A stretch of DNA of 64,000 nucleotides from Rhizophagus irregularis (lineage: Eukaryota; Glomeromycota; Glomeromycetes; Glomerales; Glomeraceae). The stretch lies in assembly GCF_026210795.1 (NCBI RefSeq), contig NC_089446.1, positions 372,001-436,000 on the forward strand. The letters are read 5' to 3'. Under the pieces are notes generated by a model. The model was given only the letters and a program-made list of their open reading frames with translations, was not told the DNA's origin and ran no database searches. The translations under genes and the position numbers were made by a program. Shown here piece by piece: positions 48,548-59,777 of the stretch. Every line of letters starts with the position of its first letter. The stretch's first letter is position 1.

Positions 48548-50690
48548 CTTTTTTTTCTTATGTAGGTTAATATCTATGTATTATCATGGTTTTTGAGTAA
48601 ATCACCTTATCTGTTAAAGGTAATGAAGAATTTTTTTGAATCTTTTCTTGCAACGAAAGATATACTAATAATTTCTATTTTTTTTTTTTTGTTTTTTTTT
48701 AGGTGACCATTCTTTATGCGAGAATTTCGGTAGGGGAGTTTTTTTTTTTAGTTTTTTCTCTTTGTGAAATGATCGCTAATACTTTTATTTTATTTTATTT
48801 TTTAAACCCAATTATGATTTCAAAAATCTCAGAAAAGTTCAAAATACACTTGACTTCTATCTTTAAGATCTATCTCCAATAAATTTTTTAAATTTACTAT
48901 AGAATTTTGGTGAGGATTCTGAAGTTTTTTTTTTGTTTCTATCAACGAAACGGTTCTAATGTTTCATTTATTTTTCTCTTTTTGTAGACGGTCAGTTCCT
49001 ATAAACACTTGGATGTGTAGAATATTCAGTGAGATTGTTTTTTCCTTTAAATAATTATTCTTTTAATAAAGCATTTTTAACATTTCATTTTTTTTTTTTG
49101 CAGTCAGCCAGTTTTTTCAAGTGTTTGGACACGTGGAAATTTGGTGAGGAAGATTTTTTTACTTTTAATTAACTCTTAATGAAGCGATCACTAACATTTC
49201 GTTATTTCTTTTGTAGAGACTTGTTCTTTGGAATATTTAGATGCGTGAAAAATTTGTGTGGGTCTTACTTTGAAATAATAATTTTATAATGATTTCAGTT
49301 TTTCAGATTTTTGGACGTGTAGGAAATTTGTGAGAGAATTTTTTTTTCTTTAATTTGAATCAGTTCTTTTAATGAAATGATTAAATGATTGCTGATTTTT
49401 TTTTCTTTTTCTTGACTTTTTATAGGAATTTCCGATTTGAAACATGAATTTCAGGCAGGTCAAAGATTATTTTGAAAACTTTATTATACTTTTTTAACGT
49501 TTTATTCTATCCTATAGGAATCTATTATGGCCTCAGAACTCTGAGTAAGTTTTGAAAAACTTCATTTTAAAGAAAAAAGCATTATATATTAACGACTTTT
49601 TTTTTATTTTGTAGGACTCTGACCATGATTTAGAAATACCGTATCTTAGGTAAATTTGCGATTTAAGGTTCGAAGACTATTTTAAAACATTTTTATTCAT
49701 TTTTTTTTTGATTTTATGTAGGACTCAGATTTTATTTTGACCATTGTCTATGCGTCCTGGAGGTGAATAATGAATTTAGAGAATTTTTTTCTTTATTTTT
49801 TTTAACTCTTTCCCTTTTTTTTTTGTAGTTATCTTCAATTCAATTCATTTCGCCATAAACGATTCTTTTTGTTACATTAAAAAGATCTCTTTTAAGGCTC
49901 GGAAGGTTGAAATACAACCAGTTGCATAAAATTCAATTAAAGTGGATGATCAATATCTTTGTTTTTAAGAATATAGGTAGTATTAATTTTTATTAAATAA
50001 CCTTCTTTTTTCTAGGTTCGATTTCTGTGATTGTAGAAACAGAGATGGGTTTTTATTTTTTTTTATTGTGTGTTTTTTATCGTAATTTTTTTTTTATTGA
50101 AATGTTTCTAACTTTCAATTTTTCTAATCAGGACTACCGGATTGATGACAGAAAGTTTGGTTTGAATATTGTTTTGGAAACGGATTCATGAAGTTGAGAT
50201 CTCAGTAGATATTAGAATTTCTTTTTAAATTATATCTATAACGAAACATTTTTAACGTTTTGACTTTTCTTTTTTTTTTTTAGGTGATCAGGTAGGATGC
50301 GACTGGGCCTTTAAAATACTATTCCCTCTTAAAGGTAACTGTTAGATGGTAGTAAAATTATTTATAATAATTTTTTTAACGTATACAATTTATAATATTT
50401 TTTCTTTAACTTATAACAAAACTTGTGTTTTATTTTTTTCTATCTAGGTGATTTCTGGAAGTTTTTTTTTTTTGATTCGAGATACTAGAAATGGTAAGTT
50501 TAAAAATTGTGAAACAATTTATTTACTATTTTTTTTTTTTAATTTGGAAACGTTTTTTAATTTTATTTTTTTTAATTTCAGATTTAAATATTTGAACGCC
50601 AAAATGGTAAATTATTTTGTTTTTTTTTTTAAAGAAATGTTAATTATCTTGTCTCTACTCTTTTGTAGATTCCTTCCAGTTTTATTTTGA
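48548..50690 (+). other. Array of micro-exon/intron-like modules
   Basis: At least a dozen modules of about 90-160 bp are strung together. Each has a T-rich tract ending in TAG or CAG, a 25-45 bp piece, and a donor-like GTGAG/GTAAG/GTAAA. Acceptors include 48702, 48987, 49103, 49216, 49306, 49425, 49518, 49614, 49721, 49828, 50018, 50132, 50282 and 50447. Many spacers share AACGAAA(T)GATC-CTAACATTTC before the T tract (49184-49202, and in variant form at 48944-48965, 49067-49088, 50236-50260). Several exon-like pieces encode related peptides: QFFQVFGHVEIW (49112), GQFL-TLGCVEYS (48991), DLFFGIFRCVKNL (49218), QIFGRVGNL (49304). It is either one gene made of repeated tiny exons, now partly decayed, or a multiplied intron-like repeat. 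Confidence 0.5.
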
Positions 50691-50794
50691 TTAGAAATGT
50701 CAAACTAATGTTTCTCTTTCTTTATTGAAAAGAATTAGATGTAAGGGCTTACGATCACTGGTTAACTGATACCATCTTCTTTTGAAGCTATTTT

Positions 50795-51850
50795 TGAAAC
50801 AATAAAACAAACCAAAATGGATTAGAATAATCTCAGATAATGGAGCACATTATCATTCATCAGAACTTATGGCTATAGTCGCACATTGGAATGAATGGTA
50901 TCGAATTGATGTTTGAGATTGGCAATTTCTTAAGCCAGGAGAAGCTAAAACAACAATTGATTCCCACCATGCTGCAGTAAGTACTACTGTTATAAATAAC
51001 TTTCAATAAATTTTATATTTAAAATTACCCTTTATTTTAGATTTCCAATGCAATCAAACGTATATTCGGATTGGATATGATATCCGTGATGGAGAACATC
51101 TATCTGGTACATCGCTAGCAAATTAAACCAATCAATTTGAACCTGTAGATGAAAATTTAAACAATGTTAAAAAAAAAAGAACTAAATTCGAAACCAAACT
51201 ATAAAAGGTATTAGGTATTTCAAATTTGTTTTACTAGAGATGGCCAATTTCTGGTGAAATGATAGGTTATATATGCGCCCGATCACTTCCACATTTTGGT
51301 CCAAAGATTTCTGAACAAACTGAACCTGACCAATTCTCTACCAGGTAAATCAACTGAAATAGATTATTTTTTTCCATAAACATATATGACTAACATATTT
51401 TATAAATATAGAATCAGCTAGTATACCTGAATTTATGGATAATAATAATAGTAATAATGAATTAGATGTAAGGTAATAAATATGAAGCTTAAACAGATAT
51501 AATTCAAATTATAATCTTACTTTTTTTGCATTGAATTAATTCTATTAACGTGAATTTTCAATTTCCTATGGGATAGGCGTTGAAAAGTAATCAAAATTAG
51601 GAGAAAAGGGAAGGAAAAAGAATAAAAAAGAAGGTGAAGGAGTTGTTGAAAAGTTTTTTTTGAATGAAAACCTCAACCAAAAGGATAAAATGTCGGTAAA
51701 GTTATGTATAATGAACTTCTAATGTTCGTTGATTCTGGTGAATTAGAAGCTAAAGATATTCTAAGATAGCAACAATACAAAATTGGATCTCAGCTTATGC
51801 ATGAACATTCAAAGAACAGGCTACAGGAAATATGGTAAACACACACATAG
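50795..51850 (+). pseudogene. Decayed transposase-like multi-copy gene
   Basis: Fragments in order: WIRIISDNGAHYHSSELMAI, LKPGEAKTTIDSHHA, then after an intron (50977-51041) ISNAIKRIFGLD, and later RWPISGEMIGYICARSLPHF and ELLMFVDSGELEAKDIL. The SDNGxHYH motif recalls the second acidic residue of DDE/RNase H-fold transposases, and I recall many close relatives in glomeromycotan proteomes. Several stops and frame breaks make it non-functional. No terminal repeats were found. Assignment to a transposon class is tentative. Confidence 0.6.
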
Positions 51851-53178
51851 TATAGTATAATGAGCAGAACTTTGTTAATAATATAAAATATTAGTGAAAG
51901 AGAATTATTTAGTATATAAAAGATAAAAAAAATAGAAAAAAAAAAGCCGAACTAAACCAAATAAAGGTTTAAAACTAAATAAGAACAAAAATTAACTCAC
52001 TTTTGGTAAAATTGTTCGAAAATAAATCATTTAAAATTTGAATCAGCTAGAAATTATGGTCGGAATCTTACGTTCCTCCATAGCAAAGTCAACGTCATCG
52101 TGGAACTTTAGCGACTTGCAAATTTTGCAAGTGGCTTAGCTAGGATTGGCATTATTAATTACCATCTTTTAAAATTGGTGTATCGTATCATGTGACGATA
52201 TGACAATCCGGTAAATAGCGTTTTTAGAGATAATCTGCGTAAATCGGAATTATTAAAATTCTCCTGGATTTTTTACTTATCGGTATTCAAATCAAGATTC
52301 CAGTCAAGTGCATAGGTCACCAGCCAATTATTTTGCGGTATTCTCAAAACGGAGTAAATTAAGATCGAATTAAGTTCTAATTATCGGTATACTCTATATT
52401 GATGTTCCGATACCTAAAAAGTAAATAAAGGAGGTGGGCGAAAGTGACATCTTACCACACTTCCCTGTGATGATTTTATCACATTGTCACGTGCTAACAT
52501 GTTTACGTTTTTTATTATGTTTCTGAGGGACGTGTTTTTTTTTTACTAGCCTGATCTCTATTTGTCACTGCATTAATGTCACCTGTACTACCACGTTTAA
52601 AGTACTATTTATATTGTGACAGGGTAGTGTGGTAAGATTCCCCTGAGATCTGTTTCACAAATTCCTATTGTTTCACAAGCTTCTTTGTTCATGATACTCG
52701 TTGCAATCAATCTTTTTTTTAAACTAACGATATTGTAAAATTTGTTTCTTTTCTTTAAAAAAATTTTTTTCCTTAGAGCGCAAATTATATTAACGAAAAT
52801 ACAATCTCATAGATATGTATATTACATCGCAACGATACTTATTCAGGTGACAATATTATTTATATACATATTTGATATAGTATCGATATCACTGTATTAT
52901 ATCGCTCGATATCGATCATTTTCATCTTGTTAAATACTAATTAAAATAGCCTTTAAATAAATGTATTTTATTATAATTTATCCGAATATACTTAATTTAA
53001 AATACATAAAAGTTGAACTTATATTATTTAATTTATGGATTTTCCCATAATCGGCTGATCAGTTCTATTTTCAATATTTTTATTCCCACAGTTATTATTA
53101 AAAAGAAAAATATTTTATTTTTTTCAAAAAAAAAAATACCCACCAAATGTTTTTGCGAACTTTTCTTGTTATTTCGCT
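51851..53178. other. Intergenic with one MITE
   Basis: No gene supported. 52100-52130 has a small dyad (CACTTGCAAAATTTGCAAGTC on the minus strand, truncated in this description), and 52449-52638 is a MITE. Confidence 0.5.
52449..52638. mobile_element. MITE, 190 bp (ATCTTACCACACT ends)
   Basis: Left end ATCTTACCACACTTCCCTGT; right end inverted ATCTTACCACACTACCCTGT. The 22-bp arms have about two mismatches. It is non-coding with a CACGTG box inside; target duplication not clear. Confidence 0.65.
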
Positions 53179-53920
53179 ATGGGTAAAGTACACCGCTCGT
53201 ATAGTTCCAAAAGAAAGGCCTTGGAACGAATAAAGGCAAAAAGAAGAGAACGAAAAAAAGAAATAAGGGAACCATTAAGTCGTCATGATAAAAATGGTAA
53301 GTTATTGTTCGGTGGCGGAGCTGTACCAATGGATATGGCTTGTGCTTAAAGTTGACTGTAGACGCTCTCGCTTGGTTCATTTTTCCTTGTCTTTTAAAGG
53401 ATACTGTAGACGTCATGGATGAAGTTGGTACAGTAATGAACATAATTTACTTAACGAGTGCGCATAGTTAATCCCTTCTCCCTTCCTTTTTGGACTGCTT
53501 CGGCAGTTTATATCTCTCAACTAGAAAAACATATAGGGTTGCAAGATGATAAAATAATGGAACAACAATCACAACTCTAACAACTGCAGGGAGAGTTGCA
53601 ACAACAGCAGCAACTCATCAATAATTTGGGACAGATTGAGGTCTCCCAGGACAAACGTATACAAGACTTGGAGAAGCAGAATTCACTAATAAGAGGTAAG
53701 CTTCGTGAATATGGACTTTAGCATCAATATCCTTAACTTTTTGTTTAAAATTATAGCAAGGGAAAGTAAGATTTCTCAAGATAGTAAGAAAAATCTTCAA
53801 CGGGCGTTTGGAGCTGAAGGTCGTATTAAAGATCTAAATAGTCAAATACGATCTGTAAAATATCAGATAAATAGTCATAATTGTAATTATGTATTAAATA
53901 AAATAAATTATAAAAAATAA
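53179..53920 (+). pseudogene. Basic/coiled-coil gene, probably broken
   Basis: ATG 53179 opens MGKVHRSYSSKRKALERIKA and a 56-codon frame to 53349. Further down a frame from about 53510 reads VYISQLEKHIGLQDDKIMEQ, meets TAA at 53578-53580, then goes on QLQGELQQQQQLINNLGQIE...KQNSLIR. A 61-bp GT-AG intron (53696-53756) joins it to ARESKISQDSKKNLQRAFGA and a stop at 53918-53920. Read together this is one basic N-terminus plus Gln-rich coiled coil, seemingly a single gene with the middle exons unclear and at least one premature stop. I do not recognise the family; RNA- or DNA-binding is possible from its charge only. Confidence 0.5.
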
Positions 53921-55039
53921 ATAATATTTAATTGATTTACAATAAAAAAAAAAATTTTTTTTTATTAATATAAATTATTCTCTACTGCTGATAAAACTTG
54001 TGATCGACCTTATCAAAAATAATATTTCTTTTTTGTTTGTTTAAAATAGTAATTTTAGAATAAATACATCAGTAAAAATTCAATTTTAAAATTACCACAA
54101 TAAAAATTATTTTTATTTTGCAATGCATAATTAGCATAAGTATTCTTTGAATAATACCACTTAATAAAATCTATACGTCCTTCCAAATCTTCGAATAGCA
54201 AATATTCAAATGGCAAAGATAATTATCATGAACCCTGTTTTTTGTTAATTAATATAATCAGAAAAAAATGTCAATACAATGACATGCAGGATTTAAAAAT
54301 TATGATTACATTAAATGATCATCATATAATTTGAGTAAATTTTTTAATATGACATGCTTCGAATATAGCGTAATTAGAAAAAAATATGCAGATAATTACA
54401 TTAAGATCATAAAAATTTGTAAATTGTTGCTACGCAAGATCGTAATATAGAGTTCAAGAAATTTATTATAAATATAGAGCCTTTTCTCCATTTCTCTCAT
54501 TTCAAATAATTTTTTCTCAATCACTCTCAATTAAATCAATTGTTTTTCAAAATACTTTTTTTTCAATCACTCCAAATATTTTTTTTCATTCGTAATATTT
54601 TTTATTCATAATATTTTTTTTTTTTTATTAGTAATAATATTTTTTATATTCATAATTATATTTTTTTTTCACTCGTAATAATTCATATTTTTTATAATAT
54701 ATTTTTTATTCACAAAACATTTTTTTATTATAATATTTTTTTTATATTCATTATATTTTTTTTTTATTCGCAAATCTTTTTTTTTATTATAATATTTTTT
54801 TTTTCATTCGGTAATAATTTTTTTTTTTTATTAGTAATAATATATTTTTATTCGCAAACCTTTTTTTTTCATTCATAGTAACAATATATTTTTTTTTATT
54901 CACAAACTTTTTTTTTATTCATAATATTTTTTTTTCAGTCTTAATAATATTTTTTTTTTTTTTAGTAATAATATTTTTTTTATACTTTTTTTTATTTCAT
55001 ATTTTTTTTTATTTGTAATAATATTTTTAATACTAAAAA
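53921..55039. other. Intergenic ending in extreme T-rich low complexity
   Basis: From about 54530 to 55030 the plus strand is T runs broken by ATTCATAATATT, ATTCGCAAAC and TAGTAATAATA, a degenerate repeat that reaches the start of the trihelix-RS gene. Confidence 0.7.
54530..55030. repeat. T-tract/ATTCATAATA degenerate satellite
   Basis: About fifteen or more short units combine 7-11 T with ATTCATAATA, ATTCGCAAA or ATTAGTAATAATA. Apparent expansions of a T-rich unit; no coding. Confidence 0.7.
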
Positions 55040-55692
55040 ATGGCCCAATTAAATGCTGGTGGTGGAATTGGAGTAGTTAATTATTACGTTACGTGGCCGA
55101 ATGACGGTGTTCTCTCATTAATTCAATATCGGCGGTTTTTTCAGCAAGAATTTTGTAGAACTCCAATATATGAACAAAAACAAATCTGGAACCAAGTAGC
55201 TCAAAATATAAATTTGGACCACCCAAACTTCGCCCCGACAAAAAAACAATGCAGGACTAAGTGGAACTCATTAAAGTCGGGATACGAAAATTTAAAAAGA
55301 TTATTAAATGGAAATCCAGAAGGATTTCCAACGCACACCCCAACTCTTCATGACGAACATTTTCATGAAGAGTTGTCAGATGAATTCTGGCTCGCCGAAC
55401 GTAACTATTTATTATTTAATTGATTTTTTTTTATTTAATTTATCACATTTATAATTAACTAATTGTTTTATTTTTAGCAAGAGTTCGTGCTGCAAGGAGG
55501 AATCAGGTGGACCGTAGAAGATACGAATATCGAGAGCGCAGGCGCTCTCGATCCCGATCCTCCCATCACCGTCACGAGCGCGGGCGCTCTAGATCTAGAT
55601 CTCCTCGTAGAGAGCGTAGAGAGCGTAGAGAGCGCAGGCGCAATTATTCCCCTTACCCCCGTGATCGAGACCGACACCGTTATTATCATTAA
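55040..55692 (+). CDS. Trihelix/Myb-SANT-like protein with RS-rich tail, 191 aa
   Basis: Exon 1 55040-55400 and exon 2 55478-55692 join in phase 1 (GTAACT...TTTTTAG). Residues 15-120 form a Myb/SANT-like (trihelix or MADF-type) DNA-binding domain: VTWPNDGVLSLIQYRRFF, IWNQVAQNIN, KKQCRTKWNSLKSGYENLKR, then EELSDEFWLAE. Exon 2 encodes an almost pure Arg/Ser/Glu tail (RERRRSRSRSSHHRHERGRS, then SPRRERRERRERRR), like SR splicing factors. The exon is GC-rich against its surroundings and its DNA is made of small palindromes and a 9-bp tandem repeat, so two other frames are also open; these are shadows. The domain belongs to a large Rhizophagus family as I recall; the RS tail would suggest nuclear-speckle or phosphorylation-controlled behaviour. 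Confidence 0.78.
55535..55640. repeat. GC-rich palindromes inside exon 2
   Basis: CGAGAGCGC-AG-GCGCTCTCG is a perfect 9-bp dyad; GAGCGC-GG-GCGCTC and AGATCTAGATCT follow, then AGAGCGTAG in tandem three times. The repeats encode the RS/RE-rich tail and explain its multiple open frames. Confidence 0.8.
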
Positions 55693-56584
55693 ATAATTTT
55701 TTTTTATTTTTTATTTTATATTTTTTATTATTTTTTTTTATATTTTACATTTTATGCTATAATTCTTTTTCTATTTTATAAAATTTTTATCTATATTCTA
55801 TTTTTTATTTTATTTTTATTTTTATATTTTTTATTATATTTTTTTTATATTTTTACATTTTTATATTATAATTTTATATTATAATTCTTTTCTGTCTATA
55901 AAATTTTTATATTTTTATATTTTATTTTTATTTTTATATTTTTATATTTTATTTTTATTTTTATATTTTTTACATTTTTATATTATAATTTTTTTCTGTT
56001 TATAAAATTTTTTATTTTTTTATTTTTATTTTTATATTTTATAATATATATATTATTTTGAAAATAAAATTCAGTACAATGATCATTGCATCATCATTCA
56101 TTTAAGCGTTGTGTTTGTAATACAAGTTGAAATTATATAATTGTTTGAAAAAAATTGACTATCCGTAATGGAAAAGTGATTAATGTTTTTAAAAAAAAGT
56201 ATTTTTTTTTAAAAATATAAAGAATAAAAAATAATATAAATTTTATTTATTTTTTTTTGTTGTAACGCACATTCTTTATTTATAAAATTTTGTAATACTA
56301 TCCACTAACTCCATATTATTTCTGGAAGTACTTATAAAAATTAATACTTAAACTATTCTAAAGGCTATACTAAACTATATACTATGCTAATTCTACTAAC
56401 CATAATTTTATACCTAAATTAAAAAACCCGTTTCAATTTTGGTCTATTATAGATGGCCCAGCGTAGATTGTCTCCATTTACATTCAAGCTACAAAGACGT
56501 CAATTTTTTTGTCCTCCCTCGTAAGTAAGCGCTGAAAACTTAGATATATTTTACTATTATCTCTGTATACAACTATCTTAAATC
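55693..56584. other. AT low complexity and short spacer
   Basis: 55693-56060 is ATTTTTATTTTTATATTTTT-type low complexity. 56060-56584 is ordinary AT-rich spacer; around 56455-56520 an open stretch (MAQRRLSPFTFKLQRRQFF) is GT-terminated and could be a tiny first exon, but nothing follows before the duplicated block. Confidence 0.45.
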
Positions 56585-56967
56585 TTGGTTCCATCTATAC
56601 AGTAGTTAGATTTAAGACATATGTTGGGTAGATCTAATCCGTGAAATTTTTTCTTTACCTATGCTGTTAAAACTTTATGCATCTTTTGGGATCTCTGTCC
56701 TTTTTCGCAGTTACTTTTTTGCATAAATACTTCAAAAAACAAGCCTTTTTTATACTTAATTTCTACTGCATATGAAAACAAAAGTTTTATTAGAATGAGG
56801 TAAAATATACTGCTTTATTTTATGCAATTATAGAGGCATTTTAACAATTAGTTAAAGAAAATTACATTGCCATTTCGGAATACCAGTAATCAAAAATGGA
56901 AATGTGAAAATTGAATAATGAGATTTTACTTTATTGTGTCTCAGTAAAAAAAAACTCATCCTAAAAT

Positions 56968-57783
56968 TTACAATCCTAATTCCTTCTCTTTTTCAAAGTT
57001 TGACAATTCCAAAGCTCGGATTTTAACTTCTCTTTCTTTAATAGACAATTCACATTCTTTGAGAGCAAGATGTCTTTCTTTTTCGACTAAATCTTCTTCA
57101 TCCGTATCTCTGTCACGTTTTTTTGAATTTTCTTTATAGATTGATTTTAAAACATCAGGATTATCCCATAACGCATTGGCAAGCTTTACATGTTCCTTAT
57201 TAATTAAAAGAAAAAATGGTTAGTATTAAATACATGTAAGTAACCTAGTAAAAGGAAGTTATCTTGATTATTAAGAAGGTACGTAACCAACTCCTCCTTC
57301 AGAATTAGTAGACTTCTTAATAATCAAAAAGAACTTCACCTTCACGAAAGACAGTATATATATGGCCAGAAATGAGTTTGTTCTTACTTATTTCAACTTC
57401 ACTAATGCAGTTAGTAAGTGCAAAACCATGACAAACTCTTACTTATTTCAACCTTGCTACAAGGTGCAGAGCTTTAATAGGTTCTTACTTATTTCAACCC
57501 ACTAAGGTGATTAGCGAAGTGCAGAATAACTCATTTCTTTCCTTTGGTAAGCTGACTTTCTTTTAAAGCTACTTACTTTTCTACTATTTATCAAATTTCG
57601 TGCTTGACTTCTTTCTTGTTCTGTTGATGAATCTTTTAACAAAATATCATTCATGTGTTTGTAGAATATTCTATGAATTTTGTTAGCATGACAACCGTTC
57701 GTCTTTTGAAGACACCAACTGTCAAAGTTAATCAATGACCATTTAGCAGAGTCTTGGTTGAAGTAGGATGCGTATTCTGACAT
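56968..57783 (-). CDS. Hypothetical two-exon coiled-coil protein, 144 aa, copy 2
   Basis: Exon 1 57783-57577 and exon 2 57195-56968, the same model as the gene at 44223-45038. One substitution in exon 2 (CACATTC here, CACGTTC there, near 57056) changes Arg to Cys in ...LKERELS (reads LKECELS here). Everything needed for splicing is retained, including the hairpin and triplicated intron motif. Function unknown. Confidence 0.6.
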
Positions 57784-57905
57784 TTTAACATAAAGTGAGT
57801 TTTTTATCGTATATAAAATGATAGAAGGTAATTTTAAGATATGAATAAGCAACTTATATATTAATAGCTAACTTAAGGAAAATGTCCAATATTTATATTA
57901 TTTTT

Positions 57906-58040
57906 CGCGACGCGCTCAAACTTAAGTATTTTTTATTTTTTTGCAACGCGCTCAAACTTAAGTATTTTTTATTTTTTTGCAACGCGCTCAAACTTAAGTA
58001 TTTTTTATTTTTCGTGACACACTCAAACTTAAGTATTTTA
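57906..58040. repeat. ~35-bp tandem repeat, 4 units, copy 2
   Basis: Same array as 45161-45293; two of the T runs are one base longer. Confidence 0.85.
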
Positions 58041-58586
58041 CTATGACTGCATGATCATGTAATATTTTGTTGGCGTATTTGATCATTTTTATTGATCACA
58101 GTTTTCTAATTAAATCAATTACAGAAGTATTTTACTATGATTGCATAATCGTGTAACTAATAATAATTAGTCCGAAATGTTACGAAGGACTATATTTTAT
58201 TCGTATCAGTTTCACAAATATCCTGTTGTCCGCCCAGCACGTGACGATGTACATGATAACTACACTTCGGACTTGATAACAGTTTCCATTTTCTAGTAAT
58301 AATTATTTTTATTTATTTTATATTTTGTTGGCGTATTTGATCATTTTTATTGATCATTGATTACTGAAAGAAATTCCCATGGTAGCAAGAGTTTCGATAT
58401 GAACTAGAGTGGTGATGTTCATAAGCTTTTCCTGATAGAACTAATAGAATGAGGATAGAATAAATAGATATTGTTCTTTAAGTTATTTATTGATATTTGG
58501 CAACCGCAGAACTTTGGAATGAGACCAACAAACCTTGTACAAATTCAGTTACTATACTTGAGGAAGGGTCCAAGCCAAGCCTTGTG

Positions 58587-59212
58587 ATGATTGCTTTATG
58601 ATAGATTCTGTCTTATCCTTAAGGAAACAACTGGGAGGTCCAAAGAGACCAGTTCTTCCGCCAATTTATTTTGATCATTAACAATATTAATGGTTTTTAT
58701 ATCAAAATTTGCAATATCTTCAATGACCTCTGTTCTGTGAGATAATTCTGAGGTAGAACAGTTGGTAACTTTATTATTCCCTGACTCATCCAACTTCTCA
58801 ATATTGTTAACAGTTTCTAGTACATACGCAGTATCAGAGGTATCACACTGGAGTTTATTCTCCTTATTGCGTCACCTTGTTCCATCACTAACGCTTTTCT
58901 TATGCACCTCATCCAAAAATTATCCATCTCTTTCTTCTACGATGATTTTTCATGGTGGACTGCACCTGATTGAAGTTAGATGAGTTATTGTTAGGGGTAT
59001 TATTACCCTTTGAGTCATTTTGCAACTGCTTCTGTTCCACTTTTGTAATTCTATCTCTAAAGCTCAATATTCTCAGATTCTAACTCCTCGATTCTGGCCT
59101 TAAGTTTGGCATTCTCAGCATCACGCCTCATTCTCTTTTTTTACTTGTCATTATTAGAGCCTTGGCAATCCTGCGCTTAAATTCAGCTCTCATAAGAGCT
59201 AAAACATGATAT
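58587..59212 (-). pseudogene. Decayed coiled-coil gene (AEFKRRIAKAL family), copy 2
   Basis: Duplicate of 45840-46465 with the same frame breaks, so the decay predates the duplication. One substitution is visible near 58923. Confidence 0.65.
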
Positions 59213-59777
59213 TCGAGGTTTAAACCATCCCATTGAATTTTCACTTGCAGTGAAAATTAGAGTTATCATGAAAAATAAGTATTGTAATATAGGATTTTAG
59301 ATTTTTTTTTTGTGTACGTCATGTTTCAGAAACCCCGCAAATATGTACATTGTTTTCTTTCATCATATCTAATAAAGCTAGTTGTTTGGAAGAATCAAGT
59401 GATTTAACATTGGTTGCAGCTACTTTGAGTGATGATCAAATGTAATTATAAATGTAATGTATGTTATTAAATTTAATTGCATCTATTACAAATAAAATAT
59501 AACGTTTTATCAAACAAAAAAAAAAGTCTACTGGTGGAACTTATTATAACTATTTTTGAATTAGATCTTTGATAGCTATATAAATGTATTTATTTATATT
59601 ATATTTATGGTATAATAAAACCAAATTTATTACTATCAGAAGAGGTATCATTTGAGTTTTGAATTATACTTCATAAAGTAGAAAAATGAATTTGTCACAG
59701 ATTACTATTTAAAATAAATATTTATTGCGAATAAAATATACAAGTTACATATGAGAAATTTTAATAAAAATATTCTT

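Noticed and set aside
52742-52933. Hydrophobic 63-codon frame suggesting a small membrane protein
   Set aside because: Phe/Ile/Tyr-rich translation is expected from AT-rich DNA; no supporting signal.
55474-55696. Open frames on the minus strand and in a second plus frame over the RS exon
   Set aside because: Palindromic, repeat-rich DNA opens several frames; only the frame joined in phase to exon 1 gives the expected domain order.
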